Of a DNA stretch of 64,000 bases, positions 16,323 to 26,771 are shown piece after piece. How positions within the stretch are numbered: position 1 is the first letter of the stretch; every line of letters starts with the position of its first letter. Both the position numbers and the translations under genes were made by a program. The stretch is from Bacillus sp. V59.32b (lineage in GTDB: Bacteria; Bacillota; Bacilli; Bacillales; DSM-1321). The stretch lies in NCBI RefSeq assembly GCF_003429085.1, contig NZ_QVTC01000018.1:1-64000 (forward strand), written 5' to 3'. The notes below the pieces were generated by a model. That model had not been told where the DNA came from, did no database searches, and worked only from the letters and a program-made list of their open reading frames with translations.

Positions 16323-19275
16323 GCTGCTTTCGCTCCTCCCTTACTGCATCACCAGGGAAAACATAATCCTTGCGCGCCCATTTCTTCTGCACCTGCACAC
16401 CAATTTGCGGCTGTGGGTTGCCGTTACGATGGTTGATATCCCGCATTGGGCTGACCCCTTCATATTTCAGGATTTCCATCTTGGCCATCGTTTCCTTGTA
16501 AGCTGGCGTGTCGGTGTCTTTATCGGAAAAACTGCTCGTTAACAGGTTAACGGCTGCTTCTCCGGAGTCGTTCATCGGGAGATATACTTCGTTTCCTTGG
16601 ACACGGTCCGTAATTAGGGATTTAACCTTGACGTTGCCATAAGGAGAAGTCAGCCTTACAAGCGTGCCGTCTTTAATCCCCCTATCCTCTGCTAATTCAG
16701 GAGATACCTCTAACCAGATTTCCGGAGTTTTCGAGGAAATCCCTTTTGACCTGTATGTCAGATTGCCTTCATGGAAATGTTCGAGAAGACGGCCGTTGTT
16801 CACATGGATATCATATTCAGGACCAAAGTCAATTGGCTTGGACCATTGAACCGGGAATAGGTTTGCCTTTCCGTCCGGGAACGGGAATGTTCCGTCCGCA
16901 AACAGAAGCGGTGTGTCTGTTCCATCGGCTGTAACCGGCCATTGAAGCGAATTGTATCCTTCAAGTCTATCGTAGGTGACGCCTGCATAAAGCGGCGATA
17001 ACATGGCTGCTTCATGCATAATGTCCGCTGGATGGTTATAATTCCAGCCTGCGCCAAGGCGGTTTGCGATCTCAAGGATGATTTCCCAGTCAGGCTTTGA
17101 GTCTCCTAGAGGTTCAAATACTTGATACAAACGCTGGATCCGGCGCTCTGTATTTGTAAACGTTCCTTCTTTTTCAAAGCTTGGGCTTGCAGGTAACACG
17201 ACATCCGCAAACTCCGCGGTACGTGAGAAGAAAATGTCCTGAACAACAAAGAAGTCAAGCTTCTCGTATGCGGCATGCACATGATTAATATTTGAATCGA
17301 CGAGGCCCATTTCCTCACCCTTTACGTACATGGCTTTCAGGATGCCGGAATGGATTCCATCTATCATTTCATGGTTGTTCATGCCAGGTTGCTCGGGAAT
17401 TTTGACTCCCCAGCCTTTTTCGTATTTCGCGCGCACGTTGTCATCCGCAATTTTTTCATAGCCCGGGAGCCGGTCTGGCATAGAGCCAAAGTCACTGGCA
17501 CCCTGCACATTGTTGTGACCGCGCAACGGATAGGAGCCTGCCCCAGGCTTACTGTAGTTTCCAGTAATGAGTAAAAGGTTGGATATAGCAGTGCTCGCGT
17601 CACTGCCTCCTGTATGCTGCGTGATGCCCATTGCCCATAACACACTGGTTGTTTTCGCATCATGAATCATTTCCGCCATTTGGATGAGGGTTTCTTTCGA
17701 AATGCCTGTTGCTTCCTCCGCATACTCCAATGTGAAAAGCTCCAGGCTTTTTTTATACTCCTCAAAGCCATTGACGCGCTCATGCACAAACTTCTCATCG
17801 GTCCAACCATTGTCAATGATATACTTCGTTATCGCTGAGAGCCAGACTAAGTCAGACCCCGCTTTAGGATGCACGAACAAGTCCGCGCGTTCAGCCATTT
17901 CATGCTTCCTGATATCAGCTACAATGAGCTTTTGCCCGCTCAGTTTGTGTGAGCTTTTCACCCGTGTGCTTAATACGGGATGGGATTCGGACGTGTTTGA
18001 GCCAACGATTAACACGAGCTCCGCCTTTTGGATATCTGTGATGGAACCTGAATCACCGCCATACCCTACCGTACGGAATAATCCGACAGTCGCCGGTGAC
18101 TGGCAATAGCGTGAGCAGTTATCGACATTATTGGTGCCAATTACGCCGCGCGCTAGTTTTTGCATAAGATAGGACTCCTCATTCGTACATTTGGAAGACG
18201 ATATGAATCCCAATGAATCTGGGCCATGCTCATTCTTGATATTCGTAAACTTTTCTGCGATGAGCGTTAAAGCCTCTTCCCATTCTGCTTCACGGAACGT
18301 ATCACCTTCACGAATCAATGGTTTCGTCAGGCGATCCTCGCTATTTACGAAGTCCCAGCCGAATTTCCCTTTAACACAAGTGGAGATGCCGTTCGCCGGT
18401 GCTTCCACCTGTGGTTCTATCTTTAGAATTTCACGGTCTTTCGTCCATACATCAAAGCTGCAGCCAACACCGCAATATGTACAAACTGTTTTTGTTTTCT
18501 TGATTCGTTCGTCACGCATGGCTGATTCCATATCCGAAATCGCGAGGATTGAACCATAGCCGGTTTCCACTCCTTTTGTCACTTCAATCATCGGACGCAG
18601 TGTTTGTTTCGCTATACTTGTCAGAAAACCTGCTTCCCCGACCATGCCCTTTTCCATCATTGCGTTACAAGGGCAAACGGTAGAGCAGTGGCCGCAAGAC
18701 ACACAAGAAGATTCGTTGATTGGCACATCATTGTCCCAAATTACACGCGGCTTTTGGCGCTCCCAGTCAATGGTCAGCGTTTCGGTGACCTGGACATCCT
18801 GGCATGCTTCTACACAACGGCCGCAAAGGATGCATTGGTCAGGATCGTAACGGTAAAACGGATGGGAATTATCTTCCTCGTAGGGCTTCCCCGCAAACGG
18901 AATGCTCTGATGGTTAATCTTCATCTCTTTAACCGTATTATGTATTTCGCAACCACCATTATTGTAATCACACACCGTACAATATAATTCATGGTTATTG
19001 AGGATTTTATCCATCCCGATTACCTGAGCTTGCTTAACTTCAGGAGAAATCGTATTGATCACGTCTCCATCATTTATCATGGTTGAACAGGATCTGACAA
19101 ACTCTCCATTCACATTGACAATACAGGTGTCACACGTTTCAATCGGTCCAAGGCTCGGATGATAACAAACACTCGGCACCTCTATTGAACTGTCAGAAAG
19201 CATCTGAAGGACCGTCTGGTTATCAGTGGTCTCCATCTCTACACCGTTAATGTTAATCTGTAACTTATCTGCCAA
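16315..19275 (-). CDS. fdhA: formate dehydrogenase catalytic subunit (molybdopterin, NuoG-like N-terminus)
   Basis: A 986-residue soluble molybdenum (or tungsten) enzyme oxidising formate to CO2. In order: a [2Fe-2S] ferredoxin domain (CYHPSLG...CDTC), the His-Cys cluster segment ([18 protein letters not shown]), two [4Fe-4S] motifs ([11 protein letters not shown] and [11 protein letters not shown]), then the molybdopterin core starting with CTYCGVGC. The residue that is selenocysteine in E. coli FdhF is cysteine here ([12 protein letters not shown]). The frame opens at 19305, but a TTG at 19275 has AAAGGGGG eight bases upstream and begins [10 protein letters not shown]. Electron acceptor unknown; no fdhD or NAD-binding subunit is nearby. 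Confidence 0.93.
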   Translation of the reverse strand: MADKLQININGVEMETTDNQTVLQMLSDSSIEVPSVCYHPSLGPIETCDTCIVNVNGEFVRSCSTMINDGDVINTISPEVKQAQVIGMDKILNNHELYCTVCDYNNGGCEIHNTVKEMKINHQSIPFAGKPYEEDNSHPFYRYDPDQCILCGRCVEACQDVQVTETLTIDWERQKPRVIWDNDVPINESSCVSCGHCSTVCPCNAMMEKGMVGEAGFLTSIAKQTLRPMIEVTKGVETGYGSILAISDMESAMRDERIKKTKTVCTYCGVGCSFDVWTKDREILKIEPQVEAPANGISTCVKGKFGWDFVNSEDRLTKPLIREGDTFREAEWEEALTLIAEKFTNIKNEHGPDSLGFISSSKCTNEESYLMQKLARGVIGTNNVDNCSRYCQSPATVGLFRTVGYGGDSGSITDIQKAELVLIVGSNTSESHPVLSTRVKSSHKLSGQKLIVADIRKHEMAERADLFVHPKAGSDLVWLSAITKYIIDNGWTDEKFVHERVNGFEEYKKSLELFTLEYAEEATGISKETLIQMAEMIHDAKTTSVLWAMGITQHTGGSDASTAISNLLLITGNYSKPGAGSYPLRGHNNVQGASDFGSMPDRLPGYEKIADDNVRAKYEKGWGVKIPEQPGMNNHEMIDGIHSGILKAMYVKGEEMGLVDSNINHVHAAYEKLDFFVVQDIFFSRTAEFADVVLPASPSFEKEGTFTNTERRIQRLYQVFEPLGDSKPDWEIILEIANRLGAGWNYNHPADIMHEAAMLSPLYAGVTYDRLEGYNSLQWPVTADGTDTPLLFADGTFPFPDGKANLFPVQWSKPIDFGPEYDIHVNNGRLLEHFHEGNLTYRSKGISSKTPEIWLEVSPELAEDRGIKDGTLVRLTSPYGNVKVKSLITDRVQGNEVYLPMNDSGEAAVNLLTSSFSDKDTDTPAYKETMAKMEILKYEGVSPMRDINHRNGNPQPQIGVQVQKKWARKDYVFPGDAVREERKQHG

Positions 19276-19391
19276 TAAAAACGCCCCCTTTATACTAATC
19301 AGCATTACCTATCATTTTCACTACCCTTCCAAAATAGTTGTAAAACATCTTTACTAATTTCACTCCCGATAAGTTATGACTTCATAATAAA

Positions 19392-19434
19392 AACCCGCAT
19401 CCTGATAGATTTTGTAAGATCAAGGATGCGGGTT
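19392..19434 (-). terminator. terminator after the GNAT/nitrilase operon
   Basis: A 12-bp stem (AACCCGCATCCT and complement) with a long loop, followed by T5 on the minus strand, 25 bases past the stop codon. Confidence 0.85.
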
Positions 19435-19458
19435 CTATGAATTAGGTTGCTACTATTG

Positions 19459-20124
19459 TTATTTAAATGGATTCTTCCATTCCATCAGCGTGCCATAATT
19501 AAGTGATTCTTTATCTTCCAGGTAGTTTTCCAGAACGCCGACCGGCTTCCGGCCGCACTTTAATAAAAAGGTGATCACCGGATCGTTCAGGTCGCCTGAC
19601 AACACCTTCTGGACATATTGTTCGGGACTTAATTCCCGGGCGTAACGATGGTACCCCGGCATCCGTCCGCCGCCGAGCAGACGGTCGAGCTTCTTTTCCA
19701 CGACGATATGGCCCATGGACTGCATCATCTGCTTTGCGAGCCCGAATTTACGGTATTTCGGCTTGACACTGATATCCACGATATATAATGTATTCCCATT
19801 CGGATCATGATTCCGGATATACCCTCCATCGGTTATCTCTTCCCACGTATGAGCAGGATGGAGAGGATCAAAATCGACGCGTAGCCCTGTCAACGATCCG
19901 GCAAGTTCTCCATCAATCTCGATACACAAGGCCCCTTCCGGGAATAAGTCCACATGGTTTTGCAACTGCTCCCGATTCCACCATAATTCCTCTGGGAAAG
20001 GCGGTGGAAAGCATTCCGCCTGAATCGCAATTAATTCATCAAAATCATCCTCGGTATAATTCCGGACGACAGACAATACAGGTATTTCATTATCAAATAC
20101 AAACAGTTCATTGCGGTATGCCAT
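19459..20124 (-). CDS. GNAT-family N-acetyltransferase paired with a nitrilase
   Basis: A 221-residue acetyltransferase. The acetyl-CoA-binding core is LYIVDISVKPKYRKFGLAKQMM (motif A, about 115-135). The sequence around GGGRMPGYHRY and the C-terminal QYVQKVLSG resemble the acetyltransferase half of bifunctional GNAT/carbon-nitrogen hydrolase proteins known in other bacteria. The ATG at 20124 has AAGGG eight bases upstream; earlier GTG and ATG codons are too close to that site. The start falls six bases past the nitrilase stop codon, so the two are probably coupled and may act on one amine/amide substrate. Confidence 0.82.
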   Translation of the reverse strand: MAYRNELFVFDNEIPVLSVVRNYTEDDFDELIAIQAECFPPPFPEELWWNREQLQNHVDLFPEGALCIEIDGELAGSLTGLRVDFDPLHPAHTWEEITDGGYIRNHDPNGNTLYIVDISVKPKYRKFGLAKQMMQSMGHIVVEKKLDRLLGGGRMPGYHRYARELSPEQYVQKVLSGDLNDPVITFLLKCGRKPVGVLENYLEDKESLNYGTLMEWKNPFK

Positions 20125-20129
20125 AGCCA

Positions 20130-21008
20130 TCACCCTTCAATTGTTTCCGCTTTTTCCCAGTCAGGATATAGATCCGTTCTGCGGTCTCTCCATGTCGTAA
20201 CCGAGCCTGCTTCTCGAACCTCGTACAATAAACTCAAATCAAGATCTGCCGTAACAATCATATCGCTGTTCAATTCTCCTTCCACCATAATGCCTTTAGG
20301 CGGGAAAGGAATGTCGTTCGGTGTAATCACCGCGGCCTGGCCGAAATTAGCGCGCATGAAATCAACAGTCGGCAGCGAACCAATTGTACCGGTCGTTACT
20401 ACGTAGACCTGGTTTTCAATTGCGCGAGCGTGACTCGTATAACGAACCCGGTGAAAACCATGGCGGTCATCTGTGCAGGACGGACAGAAAATCACATCCG
20501 CCCCCTTTGCTTTGGCCATGCGCACGATTTCAGGAAATTCAATGTCATAGCAGGTTAAAATGGCAATCCTCCCTTTTTCCGTTTCAAAAATCGTAAAATC
20601 CTCGCCCGGCGACATATTCCATTCATGCACCTCGGTTGGCGTAATATGAAGCTTTGCTTGCTCGCCAATCCTGCCGTCAGGATAGAATAAATGAGCAACA
20701 TTATACAAGCGGCCTTCTCTCTGGACGACATGCGTCCCACCTATAATATGCATGCCGGTTTCTTGAGCAAAGTTTGAAAACAATGTTCTGTATTGATCTG
20801 TAAATCCAGGAAGTTCATTGATGGTTAACCTCGTTCCCTGTTCACTGCCGATTGACAATAGCTGGGTCGTAAAGAACTCAGGAAATAAAACAAACTCAGA
20901 GCCATATTCCTGAGCTGTTTTAATATAATGTTCGCATTGGTTAGCAAACTCTTCAAATGATTGGATGGTATGCAGATGGTATTGAACAGCAGAAACGCGG
21001 TATTTCAA
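20130..21008 (-). CDS. carbon-nitrogen hydrolase, nitrilase superfamily
   Basis: A 292-residue amidase-like enzyme with the complete nitrilase triad: E44 (LFPEFF), K119 (AKLHITP) and C153 (LTCYDIEFPE). FCPSCTDD and ARAIENQVYVV are further family segments. It starts at TTG with GGGGGAG six bases upstream. It is the first gene of a two-gene operon with a GNAT acetyltransferase. The substrate is unknown; an omega-amidase or N-acyl/N-carbamoyl amine hydrolysis role is possible. Confidence 0.88.
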   Translation of the reverse strand: MKYRVSAVQYHLHTIQSFEEFANQCEHYIKTAQEYGSEFVLFPEFFTTQLLSIGSEQGTRLTINELPGFTDQYRTLFSNFAQETGMHIIGGTHVVQREGRLYNVAHLFYPDGRIGEQAKLHITPTEVHEWNMSPGEDFTIFETEKGRIAILTCYDIEFPEIVRMAKAKGADVIFCPSCTDDRHGFHRVRYTSHARAIENQVYVVTTGTIGSLPTVDFMRANFGQAAVITPNDIPFPPKGIMVEGELNSDMIVTADLDLSLLYEVREAGSVTTWRDRRTDLYPDWEKAETIEG

Positions 21009-21199
21009 TGGAACTCCCCCTTTTTTATATAAAATTCCGTGAATTTTTCTCAGCTAAATATAAATATATAACAAGAGAAGATGGATTTGTAAAGAGTTTG
21101 AGATTACTATTTTTAGATTTTGTAAAGTATAGAGATTCCGCCGATTGAGCTCGGACACAGCAGGGCGTGAAGTCTCTTCCAGATTTACTATCCGGAATT

Positions 21200-21345
21200 T
21201 TGATTTTGTTGCCGGTATGACTCATTTTGTTGCCAAAACACAGACTTTTGTTGCCGGAATTCCATTTTTGTTGCCGGTCCCCGGGTTTGTTGCCGAAACA
21301 CGGACTTTTGTTGCCGGAATTTCATTTTTGTTGCCGATCCCTTTT
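21200..21345. repeat. degenerate 20-bp-period array, core GTTGCC
   Basis: Seven copies of TTTTGTTGCC start their GTTGCC core at 21208, 21229, 21250, 21270, 21289, 21310 and 21330, spacing 19-21 bp. A 60-bp higher-order repeat is visible: the stretch from about 21236 is nearly identical to that from 21296. The array fills most of the gap between the nitrilase gene and the 3' end of the ABC transporter gene. It is not dyad-symmetric and does not look like a terminator. Confidence 0.85.
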
Positions 21346-21378
21346 CTCTGATAATAAGTTTTGCATACATGGTTCCCT

Positions 21379-23094
21379 TTAGCGTTGAAACTGAATGCGG
21401 TGCAGGTTGGCAAAGACTCCGCCCTGTTCAATCAATTCATCATGGCTGCCATCTTCGGCAATGCCTTCTTCAGTGACAACCACAATCCGGTCAGCGTTCC
21501 GGATCGTCGCCAGCCGGTGGGCAATCACGAGCGTCGTCCGGTCTTTAGCAAGCTCATTCAACGCATTCTGAATCACCATTTCTGTTTCGGTATCGAGTGC
21601 AGAAGTTGCTTCATCCAGGATGAGAATCGGAGGATTTTTCAAGAACATTCTCGCAATAGAAATCCGTTGTTTTTGCCCGCCTGATAGTTTTAACCCTCTT
21701 TCACCGATTTGAGTTTCGTAGCCGTCCGGGAGCCCTTCGATGAATTTCTCCAGGTGCGCCTGTTTAGCTGCTTCCTCGATTTCTTCATCAGACGCATCCA
21801 GCATGCCATACGCAATATTTTCTTTAAGTGTACCTGTAAACAAAAATACATCCTGCTGTACAATCCCGATTTGCGAACGCAGCGAATGCTTCGTCATATC
21901 GCGGATATCCAGGCCGTCAATGGTTATGCTGCCAGCCTCCACATCGTAAAAACGGGGAATCAATGAACAAATCGTTGTTTTTCCTGCACCGGATGGTCCT
22001 ACGAAAGCAACTGTTTCACCCGCCTTGATCGATAAATCAATTCCGTCCAGCACTTGCTTTTTATCGTCATAGCTGAAGCTGACATCGGTAAATCTTATGT
22101 CGCCGCGTAATGAGGCAATTTCAACGGCATCCTGTGAATCCATTACATCCGGCTCAATATCAAGCATTTCTGTAAAACGTTTAAATCCGGCCATTCCCTT
22201 TGGATAGAGTTCCATTAGGGCGGCGATTTTATCGACTGGTTTAAATAGCACATTTACATAAAGCACAAACCCGACCAGTTCCCCGTATGACAGATGTTTG
22301 TTGTAGCTGAGCCAGGCACCGACGACCAAAACTGCTAACGTCATAAATCTGGTCATCATATAAATGCCGGATGCGCTGAATGACATCGTGCGGTATCCGA
22401 AGAGCTTGGCTTTACGGAATTTGCGGTTGTTTTTTTCGAATCTGCTAATTTCATAGTTTTCATTTGTGAAAGACTGGACAACTCTCACACCCGACACGCT
22501 GTCTTCGACTCGGGCGTTGACATCGGCAATATCGCTGTACATCGCTTTCCAGACCCTGTTCATGCGGATGTTGCTGAAAACGATAACCCAGACAAGGAAG
22601 GGGATGATGAGCATCGTTACAAGAGCCAGCTGTACATTAATCGTCAGCATGATCCAAAAAACGCCGATAAAGGTCATCACGGCAATGAATACATCCTCGG
22701 GCCCATGATGTGCAAGCTCGCCGATATCGAACAGGTCATTCGTGATCCGGCTCATGATATGGCCTGTCTTCGTGTCGTCAAAAAATTTGAATGATTGCTT
22801 CTGTACATGCTGGAATAACTGCTGCCGCATATTGGTTTCTATATTGATGCCAAGCTTGTGTCCCCAATAGTTTACGATATATTGCAGGAAAGTACTGAGC
22901 ACATAGAGCAAAAGCAAGCCGATGCTTACCGAAACAATTGCCGGCCAATCGTTTTGCGGCAACAGGTCATCGATGAACCATTGAACCGCGAGCGGGAATC
23001 CCAATTCAAGCACGGCAACTATAACCGCGCTGCTGAAATCTAACATAAATAATTTCTTATGAGGCAGATAATATGAATAAAATCGGCGTAACAT
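21379..23094 (-). CDS. ABC transporter, fused permease-ATPase (MsbA/YwjA type)
   Basis: A 571-residue half-transporter exporting lipids or drugs. The N-terminal half has six membrane segments (about 15-300). The ATPase carries Walker A GPSGAGKTT, the signature LSGGQKQR, Walker B ILILDEATSALD and the switch His in VIAHRL. It closely resembles YwjA/YfiB-like exporters of bacilli. The frame is open further up, but the ATG at 23094 has AAGGAG eight bases upstream and starts MLRRFYSYYLPHKK. It stands alone, so it probably works as a homodimer. Confidence 0.92.
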   Translation of the reverse strand: MLRRFYSYYLPHKKLFMLDFSSAVIVAVLELGFPLAVQWFIDDLLPQNDWPAIVSVSIGLLLLYVLSTFLQYIVNYWGHKLGINIETNMRQQLFQHVQKQSFKFFDDTKTGHIMSRITNDLFDIGELAHHGPEDVFIAVMTFIGVFWIMLTINVQLALVTMLIIPFLVWVIVFSNIRMNRVWKAMYSDIADVNARVEDSVSGVRVVQSFTNENYEISRFEKNNRKFRKAKLFGYRTMSFSASGIYMMTRFMTLAVLVVGAWLSYNKHLSYGELVGFVLYVNVLFKPVDKIAALMELYPKGMAGFKRFTEMLDIEPDVMDSQDAVEIASLRGDIRFTDVSFSYDDKKQVLDGIDLSIKAGETVAFVGPSGAGKTTICSLIPRFYDVEAGSITIDGLDIRDMTKHSLRSQIGIVQQDVFLFTGTLKENIAYGMLDASDEEIEEAAKQAHLEKFIEGLPDGYETQIGERGLKLSGGQKQRISIARMFLKNPPILILDEATSALDTETEMVIQNALNELAKDRTTLVIAHRLATIRNADRIVVVTEEGIAEDGSHDELIEQGGVFANLHRIQFQR

Positions 23095-23313
23095 CCAAAC
23101 TACTCCTTTTGGAACAAATATAATAGGATTATAGTGTCCAAAGGAAAAGTTTTCAAGCAAATCCATTTTGGATTAATCATGAAGATACTATTAACAATCT
23201 GCTTATCTCTTGTTGATCATCCTGCTCAGGAATCCATGATTGGGACTCTTATAACAATGTCCACACTGCATCCCTCAAGACTATGAATTCACGATAACTG
23301 CCCTATAAATGAG

Positions 23314-24195
23314 TCAACGCAGCGAACTTGAACTTTTTCGCTTCACCACATTTATTGCATCAGACGAGTAAATGAGGATACTCACGCTTCCTCCTTGCTT
23401 TTTGGCCTGGATTAGTATGGGTTGGTTATAATCATTTTTAAAACGAAAATCGGGACCATACCAGCTTACCGTTGCATCCCTCCCATTTGGCACATAAGGA
23501 ACTCGCCTGCTATGCGAATAGCGCTCCACAATTTGCAGTCCCGCTCTGTCGATAGCATTAAATAAAGTGGAAGACACCTGGCAAATTCCACCGCCAATCC
23601 CTTCCGACAACTCTCCTTTTATGATAATCGGAGCACGCAAATATCCTTTGCCAGATGTTCTGTTACCGACAACCTTGTTGAATGAGAACGTTTCACCTGG
23701 AAAAATGACATGATTGTTGATTGCTTCTATAGCAAGAGAAATATTTTGAGAGCGTTCTTTGTTGTTAGCATTAAAAAAGGTTACGTAATGACCAATTCGT
23801 TGGATACGGATGTTAGCAAGTAACTCGCTGTCAACTTTTGGGTGAATCGTTAGCTTTGGCACTTCTATTGTATTTGGTCCGTTATCAAAAAAGTAGGTGT
23901 AAAACTGTTTTTCGAATTCTTCTTGATGTAGCTTGATTCCTGTCCGCCCTGGTACAATTCTGCCATGATCATCAATTTGAGCATTTTTCGGTGCCTGGTA
24001 TATTTGTCGCTCCAGTTTTTCGACAAGCTCATTATATTTTTCTATATGAATCATTGGAACTCCGGGCATTGGGACAGCAATTTCAGCTCGGTTAACGTCA
24101 GCAATGGTCTGTCCATTTTCATTTATGGATAAGCTGTCAGGAATATGAACTTGCTGGGCAAATAGTAGAAGTACGACAAAGAATGTAAGCCTCAT
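23314..24195 (-). CDS. secreted VanW-family protein (YoaR-like)
   Basis: A 293-residue exported protein. Residues 1-16 are a short hydrophobic signal or anchor. The VanW domain (about 145-270) shows FPGETFSFN, the GGGICQVSSTLFNA Cys motif, SRRVPYVPNGRDATV and a final DF.F.N.YNQPILIQA segment. VanW proteins occur with cell-wall genes, function not established. The ATG at 24195 has GGGAGG nine bases upstream; the ATG six bases earlier is too close. It lies 50 bases after a second exported protein and is likely co-transcribed with it. Confidence 0.85.
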   Translation of the reverse strand: MRLTFFVVLLLFAQQVHIPDSLSINENGQTIADVNRAEIAVPMPGVPMIHIEKYNELVEKLERQIYQAPKNAQIDDHGRIVPGRTGIKLHQEEFEKQFYTYFFDNGPNTIEVPKLTIHPKVDSELLANIRIQRIGHYVTFFNANNKERSQNISLAIEAINNHVIFPGETFSFNKVVGNRTSGKGYLRAPIIIKGELSEGIGGGICQVSSTLFNAIDRAGLQIVERYSHSRRVPYVPNGRDATVSWYGPDFRFKNDYNQPILIQAKKQGGSVSILIYSSDAINVVKRKSSSSLR

Positions 24196-24245
24196 AAACA
24201 TATTCCTCCCGATATCTCTCTAACGCAAAGGATCGTCAAGTGTTC

Positions 24246-25088
24246 TTATTTTAGTTCTTTATAGAGATTTTTTTGATCAATTAACCAGGCATCCGTTAAG
24301 CTTTCCCTGCGGACGATAAAATGGATAATCTTTGCTTCCTTGCGATTATCCATCGTAAAATAGGTGGCCTCAACAGGTATATCAACTTGTAATAACCCTT
24401 TCGTATTTTTAAGAGGACGGTTCAAGTATCTTGTTACACTAAAGTACTTCATGTTATTGGCAACTTTATTGATGCGATTTGGAGAGCCGAATTTCGAAAC
24501 GATCGCATGTAAAATTTTAGTGTCGGTTTGATTAATAGCAATTGCAAAAATATTGATGAGCTCATACGGCTCTGCTTCGTTTAAATATTCGTCAATCTTA
24601 CAAATCATTAATTCATGGGCAAGATCTGCACGTCCCGAACGATGTGTGGTGCTTCCAGAAAAATGAACACAGAAATGACCGGGAAAACCGTTATTGATTG
24701 AGCCAGCACCATGTGGCATCCCATGCATAGATGCAGCAATCATTTGATCTTTGACCAATACGATAATGGCCCGCCTTTTCCAACTCCACCTGCCATTATA
24801 AATTTTCTTCATGATCGCAGTATCTTTTCTTGATAACGGTTGGGCGTCCATATGCATCTTCCCAGCCCTTCGTTGAACCTTGAATTGCAGACCGGTTTCA
24901 CTATCGATGATCGTGAATTTAGAATGATTAGGGAGAAGTTCATTTACTTTTTCCCAAGATAACATTTCAATTTTATAACTGATTGGTCCATCTTCATCTT
25001 CTAGGTTAACCGCTGCTGCATGATGATCGTTCATGAATAAAATGATAAATATAATGATTATTTTTTTAAATCTTGTATCGACGACCAT
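24246..25088 (-). CDS. secreted protein with a conserved HFCVHF-type domain, function unknown
   Basis: A 280-residue exported protein. Residues 4-26 are a hydrophobic signal ending near HAAA. The region of about 65-165 has an ordered motif set: GLQFKVQRRAG, an HMDAQPL segment, WSWKRRAI, SMHGMPHGAG and GHFCVHFSGSTTH. The same order is remembered from the tails of clostridial and bacillar wall-binding proteins, where conserved His, Asp and Cys suggest an enzyme. I cannot name the family. The last 110 residues are unassigned. It starts at ATG after GGGAG and is followed by the VanW gene, suggesting a joint envelope role. Confidence 0.65.
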   Translation of the reverse strand: MVVDTRFKKIIIIFIILFMNDHHAAAVNLEDEDGPISYKIEMLSWEKVNELLPNHSKFTIIDSETGLQFKVQRRAGKMHMDAQPLSRKDTAIMKKIYNGRWSWKRRAIIVLVKDQMIAASMHGMPHGAGSINNGFPGHFCVHFSGSTTHRSGRADLAHELMICKIDEYLNEAEPYELINIFAIAINQTDTKILHAIVSKFGSPNRINKVANNMKYFSVTRYLNRPLKNTKGLLQVDIPVEATYFTMDNRKEAKIIHFIVRRESLTDAWLIDQKNLYKELK

Positions 25089-25331
25089 TAGTTTTCTCCC
25101 TATTTTAATAGCTAGTAGCCTTTTATCGTCTAAACATCAGATTATTTTTATTAGCTGGAAACGCGGCCCGCTCTTTCTAATCGAAGTGATCGGGTTTGAA
25201 TATGATGAAGTTAACAGAAACTGCGCATTAGGGAACCTCACTCATTATGTATCTAAAGTAGTTTCACATGACATCTGAAATCCTTTTGATTAGTTTTAGC
25301 TTAACCATTGTCCAATATGAGCGTTTGCTCC

Positions 25332-25373
25332 AAAAAAAATAGACCCAACCATAAATGACTAGGTCCTGTCTAT
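25332..25373 (-). terminator. terminator after the LysM-GH18 gene
   Basis: Stem ATAGAC...ACC/GGT...GTCTAT with small internal mismatches is followed on the minus strand by a run of eight T. Confidence 0.75.
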
Positions 25374-25381
25374 ACTATTTT

Positions 25382-26686
25382 TCACAAATTATCATAATCA
25401 TTTCCGTATCGCGTAAAAATTTTCTTTTCAACCAAAATATTATCCTTCATATATTCCCAATTTTGAGGGAAATTCAATCCGAGATGCCAGTAGGTGACGC
25501 CTAGTAAACCGTAAGCGTCAACAAGCTGATATTTTCTTATGTAGCTTCGAATATCTTCAAGCCAGACAATGTGCTGGATTCGTTCCTGCCAATAGTCATA
25601 CCTGGGGGCGGCGGCATTCTCATCATATATAATGACACTGCCTCGTGAAATAGCCTGGTTTTGGGCATTCAACACCGAAAGTGCCCTTGCTGAACCGCTG
25701 GGCCGTGGCCAATCATAGCCGTATAATGGAAAGGCGGCCTGCATTTTTTTCGGGCTTATATTGGCCGTGGCATATCGGAGCACTTCTTCCACCCACCATA
25801 TCGGTGAAACAGGATTTGGCGGTCCTGCTTGATACCCAAATTCAATCGTCATTACGGCCACGATATCGGCGACATTGCCGATGGCCCGATAATCATGTCC
25901 CCCTGCAAGCCGGTTTGTAGGATTATCGGCTGTTTTGGCGTGAACGCTTACATGTAGAACGAGCGATCCGAGCGCTATTTTTAAATCGCGCAAAAATTGG
26001 GTAAAATCATTTCGCCTTTCCGGAGGGACAAACTCGAAATCAACCGAGGCACCTCCGTACCCTTTTTGCCTGACAAAATTAATAATGCTTTCGACAAGAT
26101 TGCTTCGATAATTTTCACTTTCGAGCACTCTGCCAACAAGCTCGGCATTGAATTGTCCATTGCTTATATTCCGGATCATTAATAAGGGATTCACATTCAA
26201 CTGTTTGCTGCGCGTTAAAAGCGGTTGGTCATTTCCTTCAAGATAAGCATATCCTTCAGTTGTAAAAGAATAAGCGGTTATTGCTAAATAAGTCAGTCGG
26301 TCTGCCTGTTGCTGCAGGTTGGTAAAAACCGCTCCGCCAGTTGCAGGAAAGGCGAAAGCAAGCGATTCTATTCGCAAGAGATTAGGTGATGGAATCAAGA
26401 TTTTCTGGCCAACCGTTAACCTATCAGGACTCACTCCCCTGTTTGCAGCAAGTATTCTTTGAACAGTAGTATTATATCTCTGCGAAATTTTCCAAAGGGT
26501 ATCTCCATGCTTTATGATATACAAGCGTTCCGCTCGTCTTCCATCTGGAATGTATAGCGCAAGGCCAGGAATAAGATCAGTTGCTGAAACAAGCCCGTTC
26601 ACTCTGATAAGTTCTGCAACGCTTATCCGATAAGAATTTGAAATGGCCCAAAGCGAATCACCGGCTTTAACAACATGGACAGACAT
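25382..26686 (-). CDS. LysM-GH18 spore-cortex-type glycosidase (YdhD/SleL-like)
   Basis: A 434-residue protein with two LysM peptidoglycan-binding repeats (about 3-47 and 54-99; each with GDSLW or GDTLW) and a GH18 domain (about 108-415). The catalytic strand GGASVDFEFVPPE holds D216 and E218. It lacks a signal peptide, like SleL/YaaH and YdhD, which are deposited in the spore coat. By analogy it cleaves cortex peptidoglycan fragments (N-acetylglucosaminidase) during germination. Monocistronic, start ATG after GGGGTG, ends at its own terminator. Confidence 0.88.
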   Translation of the reverse strand: MSVHVVKAGDSLWAISNSYRISVAELIRVNGLVSATDLIPGLALYIPDGRRAERLYIIKHGDTLWKISQRYNTTVQRILAANRGVSPDRLTVGQKILIPSPNLLRIESLAFAFPATGGAVFTNLQQQADRLTYLAITAYSFTTEGYAYLEGNDQPLLTRSKQLNVNPLLMIRNISNGQFNAELVGRVLESENYRSNLVESIINFVRQKGYGGASVDFEFVPPERRNDFTQFLRDLKIALGSLVLHVSVHAKTADNPTNRLAGGHDYRAIGNVADIVAVMTIEFGYQAGPPNPVSPIWWVEEVLRYATANISPKKMQAAFPLYGYDWPRPSGSARALSVLNAQNQAISRGSVIIYDENAAAPRYDYWQERIQHIVWLEDIRSYIRKYQLVDAYGLLGVTYWHLGLNFPQNWEYMKDNILVEKKIFTRYGNDYDNL

Positions 26687-26771
26687 CTACACCCCGCCCT
26701 TCATTTATGTTCCTTGCTTAAAGCATATGGGTGGAGGAAGAACATATATGTCTGTCCTATAAGATAAAATG

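Noticed and set aside
16315-19275. Selenocysteine in formate dehydrogenase
   Set aside because: The active-site position is encoded by a Cys codon (RYC-QSP), and no in-frame TGA occurs.
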